Source: Bacillota bacterium (GTDB taxonomy: Bacteria; Bacillota; Clostridia; DSM-8532). Taken from it: a stretch of DNA of 64,000 nucleotides. A program made the position numbers and the translations under genes. Positions 1 through 9,227 of the stretch are shown piece after piece. Location: positions 124,001-188,000 of the forward strand of contig JAEZLR010000006.1 in the NCBI GenBank assembly GCA_023415205.1, in the 5' to 3' direction. The notes under the pieces are model-generated. The model ran no database searches and was not told the DNA's origin. It worked only from the letters and a program-made list of their open reading frames with translations. The number at the start of each line of letters is the position of its first letter. Position 1 is the first letter of the stretch.

Positions 1-2
1 TT

Positions 3-401
3 GTCCTGACGCTGTACTATAACCAGATTAAGTATGCTGTTGAAATCCAGAAGAATTATGAAGAGGTGCCTCCGGTAATCTGCTTCCCTGACAAGCTCCA
101 TCAGGTGTGGGTAAATATTATTAATAATGCCCTGCAGGCTATGAACAATAAGGGAAAACTCAGCATCTCAGTAGTCAAGGTTTTAGATAAGGTCAGGGTG
201 TCCATTACCGATAATGGTCCGGGTATTCCCCAAGCCATTATCGATAAGATTTTTGAGCCGTTCTTTACAACAAAAAAGCTTGGAGAAGGCACCGGATTAG
301 GCCTGGATATTGCCAAGAGAATTGTGGATGAAATAGGAGGAGAAATTACTGTCCAATCACAACCGGGTGAAACGACGTTCCATATTCTTCTCAATACATA
401 A
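3..401 (+). CDS. Sensor histidine kinase, C-terminal fragment (cut by window edge)
   Basis: The frame is open from the first codon in the window, so the gene starts upstream. What remains is the ATP-binding (HATPase_c) domain of a histidine kinase. The N box (NIINNALQAM), G1 box (DNGPGIP), F box (FEPFFTTK) and G2 box (GEGTGLGLDI) are all present in order, so the catalytic half looks functional. The stop is followed after 12 bases by a response regulator with its own ribosome binding site (AAGGGGTG), so the two are probably a cognate pair in one operon. The sensor part and signal cannot be seen. Confidence 0.9.
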   Translation, partial: VLTLYYNQIKYAVEIQKNYEEVPPVICFPDKLHQVWVNIINNALQAMNNKGKLSISVVKVLDKVRVSITDNGPGIPQAIIDKIFEPFFTTKKLGEGTGLGLDIAKRIVDEIGGEITVQSQPGETTFHILLNT

Positions 402-413
402 AGGGGTGAACCT

Positions 414-1505
414 TTGTATACTGTTTTAATAGTGGATGACCATGAGGTTTTACGCTATGATTTGAAAAGAATGAAAATATGGGGAGAGGCGACGGGCTTT
501 ATCATCAAGGCAGAGGCTGAAAACGGGCTGGAGGCACTGAAATTGCTGAGGAGCGCGCCCTTCGACCTTGTGATAACAGACATCCGCATGCCTGTAATGG
601 ATGGGCTTGAATTATTAAAGGCTGTTTCCTCTGAAAGGCTTAATACTTGTGTTGTGCTTTTAAGTGATTTTACCGAATATACATATGCACGTGAAGGGTT
701 GCTGCATGGCGCTTTTGATTACCTGGGAAAGCCTGTGAACCATCAAAGCCTTACCGAACTACTCAAGCGGGTGGGCAAATTTCTTGATGAAAAAAAGGCT
801 GAAAAAGAAAAAATCAGACAGCTTCAAGGCTTAGCGGAAGAAGCCTTTTCGCCGTCCCAAGATATTGAAAAAGTGGTCACCCTTTTATGTAATGGCCAGA
901 ATGAGGCCTTTGAGGCCTTCGTCAACCTTATTACCCTGGTGGGCTCAGCCTTGAATGAAGATGTGGGCAGAGCTGTCATTATTATTAAAAACACTATTGA
1001 GACCATATTTTCACAGGTTATGGAAACCCATGGTTGGATGGTTCATTATATTGATCCCACGCCATACAAGCAACTAGATATACTCCAGGATATGGGGTGG
1101 CAAACTTTTAAGGCCGATTTAGTGAGATCCTTTAGAGAATTTCTTGTTTACATGAAAAAATTTATTATCTGGAAACCCGGTGGAGGTTCTGTAAAAACTG
1201 CCTGCCTTGAGGTGCTGAACCATATTGAGGAGGATATTTCCGTTAAGCTTATAGCAGAAAAGCTCTTTATCAGTAAAGCGTATCTCAGTGAGCTTTTTAA
1301 ACAGTCCACAGGCATCTCTCTTTTGGAGTACATCACCAGGATAAAGGTTGAGCGGGCCAAGTACCTATTGATCTCAACCCCCCTTAAGAACTATGAGGTG
1401 GCTGATCGTTTAGGCTTTAAGGATCATGAGTATTTCAGCAAGATATTCAAAAAGGTGACCGGAATTACTCCCCATGAGTTTAGAAGAGAAAAACCCATAG
1501 TCTGA
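414..1505 (+). CDS. YesN-type response regulator (receiver + AraC HTH)
   Basis: A 363-residue response regulator starting at TTG, with AAGGGGTG placed correctly upstream. Residues 1-120 are a receiver domain with the acidic pair D8/D9, the phosphoacceptor D56 in DLVITDIRMP and a GKP lysine near 106. The middle is a helical linker of unknown role. Residues about 265-360 form an AraC-type double helix-turn-helix ending in the family signature (GFKDHEYFSKIFKKVTG). Such regulators usually answer a membrane kinase and often control carbohydrate uptake genes. Here the preceding kinase fragment is the likely partner. No target can be inferred, because the next gene is a separate c-di-GMP protein. 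Confidence 0.9.
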   Translation: MYTVLIVDDHEVLRYDLKRMKIWGEATGFIIKAEAENGLEALKLLRSAPFDLVITDIRMPVMDGLELLKAVSSERLNTCVVLLSDFTEYTYAREGLLHGAFDYLGKPVNHQSLTELLKRVGKFLDEKKAEKEKIRQLQGLAEEAFSPSQDIEKVVTLLCNGQNEAFEAFVNLITLVGSALNEDVGRAVIIIKNTIETIFSQVMETHGWMVHYIDPTPYKQLDILQDMGWQTFKADLVRSFREFLVYMKKFIIWKPGGGSVKTACLEVLNHIEEDISVKLIAEKLFISKAYLSELFKQSTGISLLEYITRIKVERAKYLLISTPLKNYEVADRLGFKDHEYFSKIFKKVTGITPHEFRREKPIV

Positions 1506-1621
1506 CATTTTTCGGGGTTAACCACCCATATTTTTCATCCCCTTGAAAATGGTAATGATGTAAGATGTAAGTCGATACCATTGACAAGAGCCGCTAGGTT
1601 CCTGGAAGTAAGGGTGAAGAA

Positions 1622-2989
1622 ATGTCAGATTTGATTAATTGGTTCCATCAGATAAAAGAGAAGACAACACATTATTTTTATGGACATGACAAATTAACAG
1701 GTTTGCTGGATAGAGTCCAGCTCATGAGGGATTTAAAAAGGATGACCAGAAATCAGCGTATGGCTGTCGTCCTTGTGGATATTGATCACTTCAGACTAAT
1801 CAATGACAGCATGGGCCATGGCTTTGGAGATCAACTCCTCAAAGCCGCCGGGCACAGATTCAGGGAGCCCATTGCTCAAGGTAAAGCTTACCGGCTGGGG
1901 GGTGATGAGTTTGCCGCATTTCTCACCCTCAACAATATGCAGCAAATAGCCGCGTACTTGGAGGCGCTTCAGGAAAGCTTTAAAAAGACCTTTTTCATCG
2001 GCAATTGTAAAATCCATGTGAGTCTGAGCATGGGTGTGGCCTTTTACCCAGAGGATGGAGACAGCCTGGAAGAGGTGCTCAAGCATGCGGACATGGCCCT
2101 TAACCAGGCAAAGAAATCAGGACGAAATCGCTATGCCCTGTATGATAAAAAAATGGATGAGGCGGTTAAGGATAGACGTCTCATTGAAAAATATCTTCAT
2201 CAGGCATTGGAAAATCAAGAGTTTGAGGTTTACTATCAGCCACAGTTAATGGTCCAATCAGGGAAAATATCGGGGTTCGAGGCCTTGATCCGGTGGAACA
2301 GTCCCGAGTTAGGTTTTGTTTCTCCCAACCGCTTTATTGCTATTGCCGAAGAAACCCAGTTGATTATTCCTATCGGTGAATGGGTATTGAAAAAGGCCTG
2401 CAGATTTATCCACCGGCTACACAAGGAAGGCCACGATTCTCTGGATGTTTCGGTCAACGTATCCATCGTTCAGCTCCTGCAGGAGGGCTTCGTTCAAACG
2501 GTTCTGGATACCCTTAAGGAAACAGGACTTAATCCCTGCCGCTTGGAGCTTGAGATAACCGAGACCATCCTCATCGATTCCTACGAAAGTATTCGGCGGA
2601 AGCTGGAGCTACTTCGTCAGCACGGGGTACGCATTGCCATGGATGATTTCGGAAAGGGCTATTCCTCGCTGAGCGGACTCAACCAGCTTCCCATAAACAC
2701 GCTTAAAATTGACAAGCTGTTTATTGACAGTCTTTTGGAATCAGGGCCGGAGCAGTCCATTGTTGACTTGATTATTCAAATAGGATGTAAAATGGGGCTG
2801 ACGGTTCTTGCGGAGGGTGTTGAGACCAAGAGCCAGATTGATTATCTTATACGCAATCAATGCTTGAAGGCTCAGGGATTTTTCTTTAGTAAGCCTCTGC
2901 CCCAGAGGGATGCTGAGGCCCTTGTTACGAGAACCGTTCCCTTGGTATTCCGGCACGAAATGGGATTGAGAGCCGAAAGGGCCGTCTGA
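1622..2989 (+). CDS. GGDEF-EAL bifunctional c-di-GMP protein
   Basis: A 455-residue cytosolic protein with no membrane segment. Residues about 20-175 are a GGDEF domain with an intact active-site motif (YRLGGDEF). The RxxD inhibitory site normally five residues before it is missing. Residues about 190-440 are an EAL domain with the catalytic signatures EAL (GFEALIRW), ETILI, DDFGKGYSSL, KIDKLFI and AEGVET, so phosphodiesterase activity is likely. Whether the net activity makes or degrades c-di-GMP cannot be told from sequence. The 116-base gap from the upstream regulator suggests its own transcription unit. With the diguanylate cyclase at 33.5-34.7 kb it shows the organism uses c-di-GMP. Confidence 0.92.
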   Translation: MSDLINWFHQIKEKTTHYFYGHDKLTGLLDRVQLMRDLKRMTRNQRMAVVLVDIDHFRLINDSMGHGFGDQLLKAAGHRFREPIAQGKAYRLGGDEFAAFLTLNNMQQIAAYLEALQESFKKTFFIGNCKIHVSLSMGVAFYPEDGDSLEEVLKHADMALNQAKKSGRNRYALYDKKMDEAVKDRRLIEKYLHQALENQEFEVYYQPQLMVQSGKISGFEALIRWNSPELGFVSPNRFIAIAEETQLIIPIGEWVLKKACRFIHRLHKEGHDSLDVSVNVSIVQLLQEGFVQTVLDTLKETGLNPCRLELEITETILIDSYESIRRKLELLRQHGVRIAMDDFGKGYSSLSGLNQLPINTLKIDKLFIDSLLESGPEQSIVDLIIQIGCKMGLTVLAEGVETKSQIDYLIRNQCLKAQGFFFSKPLPQRDAEALVTRTVPLVFRHEMGLRAERAV

Positions 2990-3034
2990 TCAAGACAGCC
3001 CCAGGATTTGCTCCACGTAAGGATAGAAGGTATC

Positions 3035-4000
3035 TTATTTCTGATGGGGAAGGGTTTCATAAATAATTTGCTGTTCCAGCTTATGACGGCTCTCGAAGAA
3101 TTGAATCAGGGCCTTTTCAGTGTTTATCCCCGAGATCTCCAGATGGTTGAGAGTCAGTTTCCTCCCCTCGGACTCAAGGCTAATAGTGAGAAGGGGGAGC
3201 TCAGGAGCGGCAACCGAGGAGATGGGGTGGATAAAGACTCCCCAAAAAAGTCGTTCTCCAGAAAGAGTGACCACAAAGGGGATGGGTCCGGCGCTTAAGA
3301 GATCCATAGAAAGCTCATCAAAGGCTTCCTGGGACACTCTAAGGCCTTGGGAATTGGAGATATAGCCCTCAATGGATAAGTCTGTGAGGAAGGGTTCTTC
3401 CTTAAGCTCGATCTCCTCCATGGGAATGCTTTCATAATGTGCATTGGAGGTCTCCTGACTTAGGCTAAGAATCTCCTCGTAGGACAATGTGGAACGGTAG
3501 AAGCCCAGCGTGAAGGTGGGTCTCTCTGCCGGCGATGGCGTAATGGCAGGCTTGGACTCAGGTGTGGGCATGGGAGGGATAGGAGTTGTATCCCCGGCCA
3601 TTTGTTGCTGGCTGGGGCTCTCTCTAAAGCGCTCATTGAATAGTGAAACCACTGATTTTGAAATAAGGGGCCACAAAAGAGAGCACACCAAGACAAAGCA
3701 AACGATCATAAGGGCTGGCTTGAGTATTTTAGCTCTCCTTAGGGGGTATATAAGCTTTTTGAGCCTATATGAACCTTTGCTATGTGGTAAAGAGGAAAGC
3801 CGCACCTTCACGGAAGGAAGCACATTGGCCTTTTCCTGAGGAAAGGTGGAAGCCTCTTTTGACAATGCCTCAAGTATTTGCACTTTTTTGAGGCAAGCCT
3901 CACAACTGGTTAAGTGACGATGAAAAGTCTTCTGCTCCTCCGGAGACAATTGTCCCTCGGTATAGCGGATAATAAGATGTTCCTTGGTTTTACAGGACAT
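3035..4000 (-). CDS. Anti-sigma factor with zinc-finger domain
   Basis: A membrane-anchored anti-sigma factor of 321 residues. The N-terminus has an anti-sigma zinc-finger (zf-HC2) pattern, H29-x3-C33-x2-C36 with an additional C3, which normally clamps an ECF sigma factor. One transmembrane segment lies near residues 90-115, and the rest is predicted extracytoplasmic with a Pro/Ser-rich stretch. I chose the ATG at 4000 because AGGAGG sits 8 bases upstream of it. A GTG at 4009 is the alternative. It overlaps the end of the sigma gene by 11 bases, so the two are translationally coupled. The outer domain matches nothing I recognise, so the inducing signal is unknown. Confidence 0.85.
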   Translation of the reverse strand: MSCKTKEHLIIRYTEGQLSPEEQKTFHRHLTSCEACLKKVQILEALSKEASTFPQEKANVLPSVKVRLSSLPHSKGSYRLKKLIYPLRRAKILKPALMIVCFVLVCSLLWPLISKSVVSLFNERFRESPSQQQMAGDTTPIPPMPTPESKPAITPSPAERPTFTLGFYRSTLSYEEILSLSQETSNAHYESIPMEEIELKEEPFLTDLSIEGYISNSQGLRVSQEAFDELSMDLLSAGPIPFVVTLSGERLFWGVFIHPISSVAAPELPLLTISLESEGRKLTLNHLEISGINTEKALIQFFESRHKLEQQIIYETLPHQK

Positions 4001-4550
4001 GCTCGACACCTCCTGGGTAGCGCTTTAAAATTTCTTTTTTGGCTCGGTAGACCTTCATTTTAGCTGCTTCCTCGCTGATATGGAGGACATGGCTGATTTG
4101 TCCATAGCTTAGCCCGTCCATGTATTTCAGAATCAAAGCGGCTCTCTGGTCGGGCTTGAGAAAGGCCATCAGCCGACGGGCTTCTCTCCTGTACTCCAGA
4201 AGCATGAGTTCCTCGGAGGGATCCTCCCTAGAGGCGTATAGGGGAGTGTGGTCATGGGGTAAAAGACTATCCAGGCTGATATGTGCCCGCTTTTGCCGCT
4301 TCATAACGCTTTTGCAAAGATTTAGCGCAATGGAATAAAGCCAGGTTATAAAGCCTGCCCGACCATCGTATCGCCAAAGGTTTTTGTAAGCCCGTATCAA
4401 GGTCTCCTGAACGATTTCCTCTGCTTCTTCCCTAGAGTGGACCATTTTCAGAGCAAAGGCAAAAAGCCTTGACTGGCAAGCCTCCACCAGGCTTGTAAAG
4501 GCCTCGACATTGCCGTTTTGAGCCTCTTCAAGAAGTTTGTCTTTGGTCAC
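3990..4550 (-). CDS. ECF-family RNA polymerase sigma factor
   Basis: A 186-residue sigma factor with a GTG start. Region 2 (about residues 20-90) carries the typical EEAEEIVQETLIRAYKNL and WLYSIALNLCKS segments, and region 4 (about 130-178) ends in a helix-turn-helix (LSYGQISHVLHISEEAAKMKVYRAK). It is the first gene of a two-gene unit with its zinc-finger anti-sigma factor, the usual arrangement for ECF sigma factors that answer cell-envelope signals. Just upstream on the same strand, TGTTAC is followed about 18 bases later by GTATAA, which could be an autoregulated promoter. That is a weak observation. Confidence 0.93.
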   Translation of the reverse strand: MTKDKLLEEAQNGNVEAFTSLVEACQSRLFAFALKMVHSREEAEEIVQETLIRAYKNLWRYDGRAGFITWLYSIALNLCKSVMKRQKRAHISLDSLLPHDHTPLYASREDPSEELMLLEYRREARRLMAFLKPDQRAALILKYMDGLSYGQISHVLHISEEAAKMKVYRAKKEILKRYPGGVEHVL

Positions 4551-4629
4551 GCTTTCACATCCTGCAAGATGATATTTTACCTCTTATACTCTATTCTACC
4601 GTAAAAAGTAACACTTTTTTTCAAGGGAT

Positions 4630-4662
4630 AAAAAATGGCGTACCGCATTAAGCAGATACGCC
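4630..4662 (-). terminator. Rho-independent terminator of tldD-tldE
   Basis: Read on the minus strand just after the tldE stop, GGCGTA pairs with TACGCC across a short loop and is followed by a run of Ts. It ends the tldD-tldE unit before the ECF sigma gene. Confidence 0.75.
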
Positions 4663-4683
4663 AGTAGAAGTAGTTGCTACTCT

Positions 4684-5916
4684 TTAAGTCGCGGCTATAT
4701 TCATCTCAAGGACGGTCATACTATCTGAGCTGAAGGGGAAGAAGGTTCTGGAGGTTACGCCGCGGAAGCCTTGGCCGAACATATCGTACACATGGGAGGA
4801 TAGGTTGAACTCGGGAAGTCTTCCCAGGAGACGCTCCCCATCGGTGAGCAAAGCCAATTGAACCGGAGTGGCATACTCTCCTTGGGGAGTAAAATCTCCT
4901 CCGGCAGCCATCATCACAAATATTCCTATTTGACCGCCTAAAAGGTCTTTTAGGCTTTGGTTTGTCTTCTTAATATGGAAATTCAGTAAGCTGGTTTGAG
5001 GAACCCCGTCGTAAGGAGCTCCGGCGCTGCCAGAAGGTGTGTATCCATATTTGTGGGCTGTCTTTTTATCGCAATAGGGGGCCTTTACGACGCCCTCCTC
5101 AATAAGGTTGAAATTAAAATGGTTATTAACAATGCCCTCAGCATCAAAGAATGGCGAAAGATAGGTTTCTTCGGGATTAAGGTTTTGCCCGAAGGTAAAG
5201 GCTTCATTGAAAAGTCGCTGGCCTATTTTGTCCGAGAACAGAGAACCGCCCTTGGCAAGGACATCGGCTTTAAGGTCGGTAACAAGCTTATCCACCGGTG
5301 CCTCCTCAGAAAGGAAAATGACAGGATAACGGCCATTCTGAGGAAGGGGTACCTTTTCTCTGTAAGCGTCCAGAATAAGGTCAAACTCATCCAAAATGAG
5401 CCTTCTGTCATATTTCCGGTCCCGGAAGCCAATAGCGCCATCAAATACGCTGGTCGAGGATTTTTCTTTGAATATGAGGCCGGCTGAGATGGTTCTGTCG
5501 GCATAATCCAGCTTGAGGCCTACATCGTTGTAAAGGGTAGCTCTTTTCTCAGACAAGGCCATTTTATTAGAAAAAATATAGTTGGGTTGGCGTTCTCGTA
5601 AATTCTCCAGAAGAAGTCCAAACTCGTCGATTAGGTCCTGTGGGGCGATGATGGGCTTTCTAAGATCATGGGACATCTCTAAAAGGGAGGAAGGGGCAAT
5701 AGGATAGTCTATACCCCGGCTCAATGCCTCCGTGGCATCCTTTAAAAGCTCCTCATCTATGAAAGAGCCAATAGCCCCAGCCACACCAATCTGATGATCC
5801 TTATACACCCTGAGGCTTGTTCTTGTAATATTCTTGTTCCGTACCGACTCAATGTGAGAATTAATGACATTGAGCGTAGTATCCATAACCGTTGAGCGGT
5901 AGTATTCCTTAATCAA
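4684..5916 (-). CDS. tldE: TldE/PmbA-like metalloprotease subunit
   Basis: A 410-residue member of the TldD/PmbA family. It lacks the HExxxH metal-binding motif seen in its partner, as expected of the TldE (PmbA) half of the heterodimer. The family is known for proteolysis of unfolded peptides and for trimming some ribosomal peptides in other bacteria. The start is TTG at 5916, with AGGAGG 8 bases upstream. It lies 42 bases downstream of tldD on the same strand and is followed by a terminator, giving a clear two-gene operon. It is more than 50 kb from the peptide cassette at 58-63 kb, so no functional link can be claimed. Confidence 0.85.
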   Translation of the reverse strand: MIKEYYRSTVMDTTLNVINSHIESVRNKNITRTSLRVYKDHQIGVAGAIGSFIDEELLKDATEALSRGIDYPIAPSSLLEMSHDLRKPIIAPQDLIDEFGLLLENLRERQPNYIFSNKMALSEKRATLYNDVGLKLDYADRTISAGLIFKEKSSTSVFDGAIGFRDRKYDRRLILDEFDLILDAYREKVPLPQNGRYPVIFLSEEAPVDKLVTDLKADVLAKGGSLFSDKIGQRLFNEAFTFGQNLNPEETYLSPFFDAEGIVNNHFNFNLIEEGVVKAPYCDKKTAHKYGYTPSGSAGAPYDGVPQTSLLNFHIKKTNQSLKDLLGGQIGIFVMMAAGGDFTPQGEYATPVQLALLTDGERLLGRLPEFNLSSHVYDMFGQGFRGVTSRTFFPFSSDSMTVLEMNIAAT

Positions 5917-5958
5917 AACAAATACCTCCTAAAAACCAGATCTGGCTTTTCCTTTCAT

Positions 5959-7296
5959 CTATTGAACCATCATGTTGAGAACCCTTACATAGGGACCACC
6001 AAAGCCTACGGGTAAGGGGTACTGCTCCATCTTGCCGCAGCCTCCTGTCACAAAGGAGAGTAATTTTAGCTCGTCGGATAGGCCGTCAATCATGGAGAGG
6101 GTTTCAAAAACAGTTCCGCTGATGACTGAAATATTAACAGGCTCCACGACCTTACCATTTTCAATTCGATAGGCCAGAGAAGGGGCCATGGTGAAGGTGG
6201 ATAATCCCGATCCGTGATTAACGGTTTCAATCAGGAACCCATTTTTTACGCCTTCAATAAGCTGTTCCTTGGTTTGGCTGCCAGGCTTGATATAGGTGGT
6301 GGTCATGCGCACAATGGGCTCATATTCAAAGTTCATGGCGCGGGCGTTACCCGTCAAACCTTCGTTGAGTTGGGCAGCGGTTGAGGTACTGTGCAGTCTT
6401 CCCGTCAGTATTCCGTCTTTAATGAGATAGTTTTCACGGGCTTGTGTGCCTTCATCATCAAAGGGAACGTAGCCTGAACCTGGAATGGAGCCGCAGTCCA
6501 CAATGGAAAGGATATCTGAGCCAACCTTTTTCCCGATGGCCCACTCCTTCTTCATGGTCTCATCTCCCACCATGAAGTCGGACTCGCTCTTGTGGCCAAA
6601 GCTTTCATGAGCAAAGATCCCAGCGGCCAGAGGAGAGAGTATAACGGTATATTTTCCGGGGGTAATGGGTACGGCATGACGCAGGAAGTCTTCACATTTA
6701 TGGATGTGTTCCCCTAGGGGGCCGGTTTCCTTGAGCAACCCTTCAAAGGTATCGGAAGCCTGTTGATAACTTTCACTAAGCTTTTTCTCACCCTCTGAAA
6801 AGGTCATGCGCAGGGCGTATCCGGCCCGCTGCATATCAAAAGTAAGCTCTGTCCCTTTACTGGTATACAGGGTAATGATCTTTTTGGCGTCTATGTAGAT
6901 AGCCTTCCACATCTTTAGTGTCTCGTGGGTGCCAAGAAGAGGGAAGAAGTCCTGTAAAAGCTTCTCTTTATCAGCCTTTGGAACCCGGTCAACCCCTGCT
7001 TCAACATAATGCTGCATGGTTTCGTGATGCACCTCAAAGGCCCTCACCACTGGATGGTCTTCCACCAGAGGATTGGGGCGGGCTGAGAGATAGAGCTGAT
7101 CGATTTCATTCTGAATCCTGTCAATATCTGAAGTGGCAGAGTAATACCAGAGTGAGCCATCAAAAACCCTGATGAACGCTGCCTTATATTTTCTGATCTT
7201 TGATTCATCCAATTGTCCCAAGGTATAAGATATGGTGGTTTCGTAAACGTCCTCAATTCGTACATCGGTGTAAAAGCCCTTTTGATAAGTAAACAT
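5959..7296 (-). CDS. tldD: TldD family zinc metalloprotease
   Basis: The catalytic half of the TldD/TldE pair, 445 residues. The metal-binding motif HESFGHKSE (HExxxH with a following Glu) is present near the middle, followed by a Gly-rich C-terminal barrel (GGCGKMEQYPLPVGFGGP). I set the start at ATG 7296 because GAGGGAGGT lies just upstream. An in-frame ATG at 7338 would add 14 residues and has no ribosome binding site. It is the first gene of the tldD-tldE operon. The family acts in the cytoplasm on small or unfolded peptides. Confidence 0.9.
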   Translation of the reverse strand: MFTYQKGFYTDVRIEDVYETTISYTLGQLDESKIRKYKAAFIRVFDGSLWYYSATSDIDRIQNEIDQLYLSARPNPLVEDHPVVRAFEVHHETMQHYVEAGVDRVPKADKEKLLQDFFPLLGTHETLKMWKAIYIDAKKIITLYTSKGTELTFDMQRAGYALRMTFSEGEKKLSESYQQASDTFEGLLKETGPLGEHIHKCEDFLRHAVPITPGKYTVILSPLAAGIFAHESFGHKSESDFMVGDETMKKEWAIGKKVGSDILSIVDCGSIPGSGYVPFDDEGTQARENYLIKDGILTGRLHSTSTAAQLNEGLTGNARAMNFEYEPIVRMTTTYIKPGSQTKEQLIEGVKNGFLIETVNHGSGLSTFTMAPSLAYRIENGKVVEPVNISVISGTVFETLSMIDGLSDELKLLSFVTGGCGKMEQYPLPVGFGGPYVRVLNMMVQ

Positions 7297-7430
7297 ATAT
7301 ACCTCCCTCTCTATACATCTATAGTCAATGTTAAACAAATTGGATTGATTTGTAAATGTTTACCCGTTGTTTCCTAAGGTTTTACTTCTAAAAGCTGGGG
7401 TTGGCCTTATAAAATATAACAGACGAACAA

Positions 7431-8777
7431 GTGTGGGTTTTTGGAATGAAACCATATGGAAACCGGTCCTCCTCCCATAAAGCGCACGATTATCTGGTGG
7501 CTATCAAGATTGCGGCCATCCTCATACTCTCTGGAGTCATGGTCTTCATATTGTATAAGGACAAGATAAGTGCCTTCATGCAGGAATATATCTATCAAAA
7601 GACTTCGGGAGAAGCTCCTTTAACTAATTCGAATGGAGGGAGTAGAACCCTTTCTCTTCAACTAGACGGAGAAAGCTATGTACTGGAACCCGTTTCGGAC
7701 CTATCCAATGAATCGGAGACCCCGGAACCCTCCCTGCTGAGGTTATCCATGAATCAGCACTCAAATCTTAAATTGCTTTTCTCAAAAATGCCAGAGACTG
7801 TTGACATCACCCTTTATAGAGACGATAAGGTTGCTTTTAAGACCCAATCCACAGAGATTCATGCACAGGATCTTCCCGGAGATGGGGAGTATCTCGGGGT
7901 ATGCGAGGCTGACTGGAATACCGGGAAGGAGGAGAGTTTATTTTACTCCTTTGGACTTAATATGGACTTTCCGCCCGAGCTGGTGCTTTCGGCATCAGAG
8001 ATTGATCCGGGTGAGCTCATGGTTCTCTGTGCCCATAACCTGAATCCTGAAGAAAGACTGGATATTGAGACCGACCTGGATTTTAAACCGGGCACATTTC
8101 AGCTTGGCAATAAGCGGATCGCTCTTTTTCCGGTGAGCTATTATAATGAGCCGGGCAAGATTTATCAGATTAAGGTGGCTATGGGGAATGAACTGCTTTC
8201 TTATGCCATAAGGGTTAAGGATAAGGAGTTCATCACCCAAAACCTGACGATTGACACCAAGGTGGCAGCCGCCACCCGAAATGAAAAGAGCGCCAAGGAG
8301 ATTGACGAGAAAATTGATCCCCTTAAGCCCGTAGCCGACCCCGAACCCTATTGGGCCGGCAAATTCATACTTCCGGTCCAGGGAGGCCGGGTGAATGAGG
8401 CGGATTTTGGGAAGAGGCGATTTGTGAATAAAGCTGCTACTTCGTATAGGCACAACGGCCTTGATATTGGCCAGGATACGGGGGCACCTGTAATGGCCTC
8501 CAATGATGGCCGTGTGCTCATCGCCGATTCGCTCATAGAAACGGGCAACACCATCGTCATCGAGCACGGCCTTGGCCTAAAAACGTGGTACTATCACATG
8601 AATGAGCTATTGGTCAAGACGGGGGATTGGGTTTTACAGGGTGATGTCATTGGAAAGGTTGGGTCCACGGGTTTTTCAACCAGCCCCCATTTACATTTTT
8701 CGGCATCGGTTAACGGTGTTTTTATCAACCCCATAACGTTGATTAATGAAGAGATTCCGTTTGTGAAGCGGGACTGA
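7431..8777 (+). CDS. Membrane-anchored M23 family peptidoglycan endopeptidase
   Basis: A protein of up to 448 residues. An N-terminal transmembrane segment (about residues 24-45) is followed by about 270 residues of unrecognised extracytoplasmic sequence, and then a C-terminal M23/LytM domain. The zinc ligands are visible as HNGLD and HLH (SPHLHFSASVNG), so it is probably an active endopeptidase on peptidoglycan cross-links. The start is uncertain: GTG 7431 and ATG 7446 are in frame and neither has a strong ribosome binding site. The architecture (TM + linker + M23) resembles SpoIIQ-like proteins, but the linker is too divergent to claim that role. It is divergent from tldD and followed by tRNA genes. 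Confidence 0.85.
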   Translation: MWVFGMKPYGNRSSSHKAHDYLVAIKIAAILILSGVMVFILYKDKISAFMQEYIYQKTSGEAPLTNSNGGSRTLSLQLDGESYVLEPVSDLSNESETPEPSLLRLSMNQHSNLKLLFSKMPETVDITLYRDDKVAFKTQSTEIHAQDLPGDGEYLGVCEADWNTGKEESLFYSFGLNMDFPPELVLSASEIDPGELMVLCAHNLNPEERLDIETDLDFKPGTFQLGNKRIALFPVSYYNEPGKIYQIKVAMGNELLSYAIRVKDKEFITQNLTIDTKVAAATRNEKSAKEIDEKIDPLKPVADPEPYWAGKFILPVQGGRVNEADFGKRRFVNKAATSYRHNGLDIGQDTGAPVMASNDGRVLIADSLIETGNTIVIEHGLGLKTWYYHMNELLVKTGDWVLQGDVIGKVGSTGFSTSPHLHFSASVNGVFINPITLINEEIPFVKRD

Positions 8778-8801
8778 ACCGCTCAAAGACAAAATTTATG
8801 C

Positions 8802-8830
8802 TTGACAAACCCGGCCAGAGTCCTTAGAAT
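8802..8830 (+). promoter_or_regulatory. Sigma-A promoter of tRNA-His
   Basis: TTGACA (8802-8807), a 17-base spacer and TAGAAT (8825-8830) lie about 30 bases upstream of the tRNA-His gene. This is a near-consensus housekeeping promoter. Confidence 0.85.
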
Positions 8831-8861
8831 ATAGTTTGTCTTTAATTGAGACGTGAGATAT

Positions 8862-8939
8862 GGTGGGTATAGCTCAGTTGGTTAGAGCGCCAGGTTGTGG
8901 CCCTGGAGGTCATGGGTTCAATTCCCATTATTCACCCCA
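8862..8939 (+). tRNA. tRNA-His (GTG)
   Basis: A complete cloverleaf with anticodon loop TTGTGGC (anticodon GTG) on a CCAGG/CCTGG stem and an encoded CCA end. The extra 5' G characteristic of tRNA-His (G-1 facing C73) is present, giving an eight-pair acceptor stem. It has its own promoter. Confidence 0.97.
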
Positions 8940-8960
8940 TTTAAAGTCAGATGAATAGAG

Positions 8961-9003
8961 GTTGGAAACTGTGGGAAGAACCGGTTTCCAACTTCGAAAA
9001 CTG
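8961..9003 (+). terminator. Possible terminator after tRNA-His
   Basis: GTTGGAAAC (8961-8969) pairs with a 3' arm at 8983-8992, then a partly T-rich stretch follows. A second stem (AGGTTCAT at 9026-9033 with ATGAACCT at 9052-9059) lies just downstream, followed by seven Ts about 20 bases later. Either could end the tRNA-His transcript. Confidence 0.45.
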
Positions 9004-9097
9004 GCTTTTCTTATTGTAAAGGACAAGGTTCATGTTACTTAATGGCGACAAATGAACCTGAGAGCAAGACCTGGAATTGTTTTTTTGTGGGTATTGC

Positions 9098-9126
9098 TTG
9101 ACAAAGGGACTCTTCCTCATTATAAT
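9098..9126 (+). promoter_or_regulatory. Sigma-A promoter of tRNA-Gln/tRNA-Lys
   Basis: Perfect consensus TTGACA (9098-9103), a 17-base spacer and TATAAT (9121-9126). It lies just upstream of tRNA-Gln and must drive both tRNA-Gln and tRNA-Lys, which are 4 bases apart. Confidence 0.9.
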
Positions 9127-9147
9127 TGTGGATGCCCCTTTTAATGG

Positions 9148-9223
9148 TGGGATGTCGCCAAGTTGGTAAGGCACCAGACTTTGACTCTGGTATTCGTAGG
9201 TTCGAGTCCTGCCATCCCAGCCA
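9148..9223 (+). tRNA. tRNA-Gln (TTG)
   Basis: A complete cloverleaf with acceptor stem TGGGATG/CATCCCA, anticodon loop CTTTGAC (anticodon TTG) and encoded CCA. It is co-transcribed with tRNA-Lys, which starts four bases later. Confidence 0.97.
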
Positions 9224-9227
9224 ATAT

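Noticed and set aside
3510..3839. Plus-strand ORF opposite the anti-sigma gene
   Set aside because: It overlaps the anti-sigma gene, whose zinc-finger motif and membrane helix are convincing, and it has no recognisable product.
4684..7296. TldD/TldE as maturation protease of the peptide cassette
   Set aside because: The family can trim ribosomal peptides, but these genes are over 50 kb away, form a separate operon and are common in bacteria as housekeeping genes.
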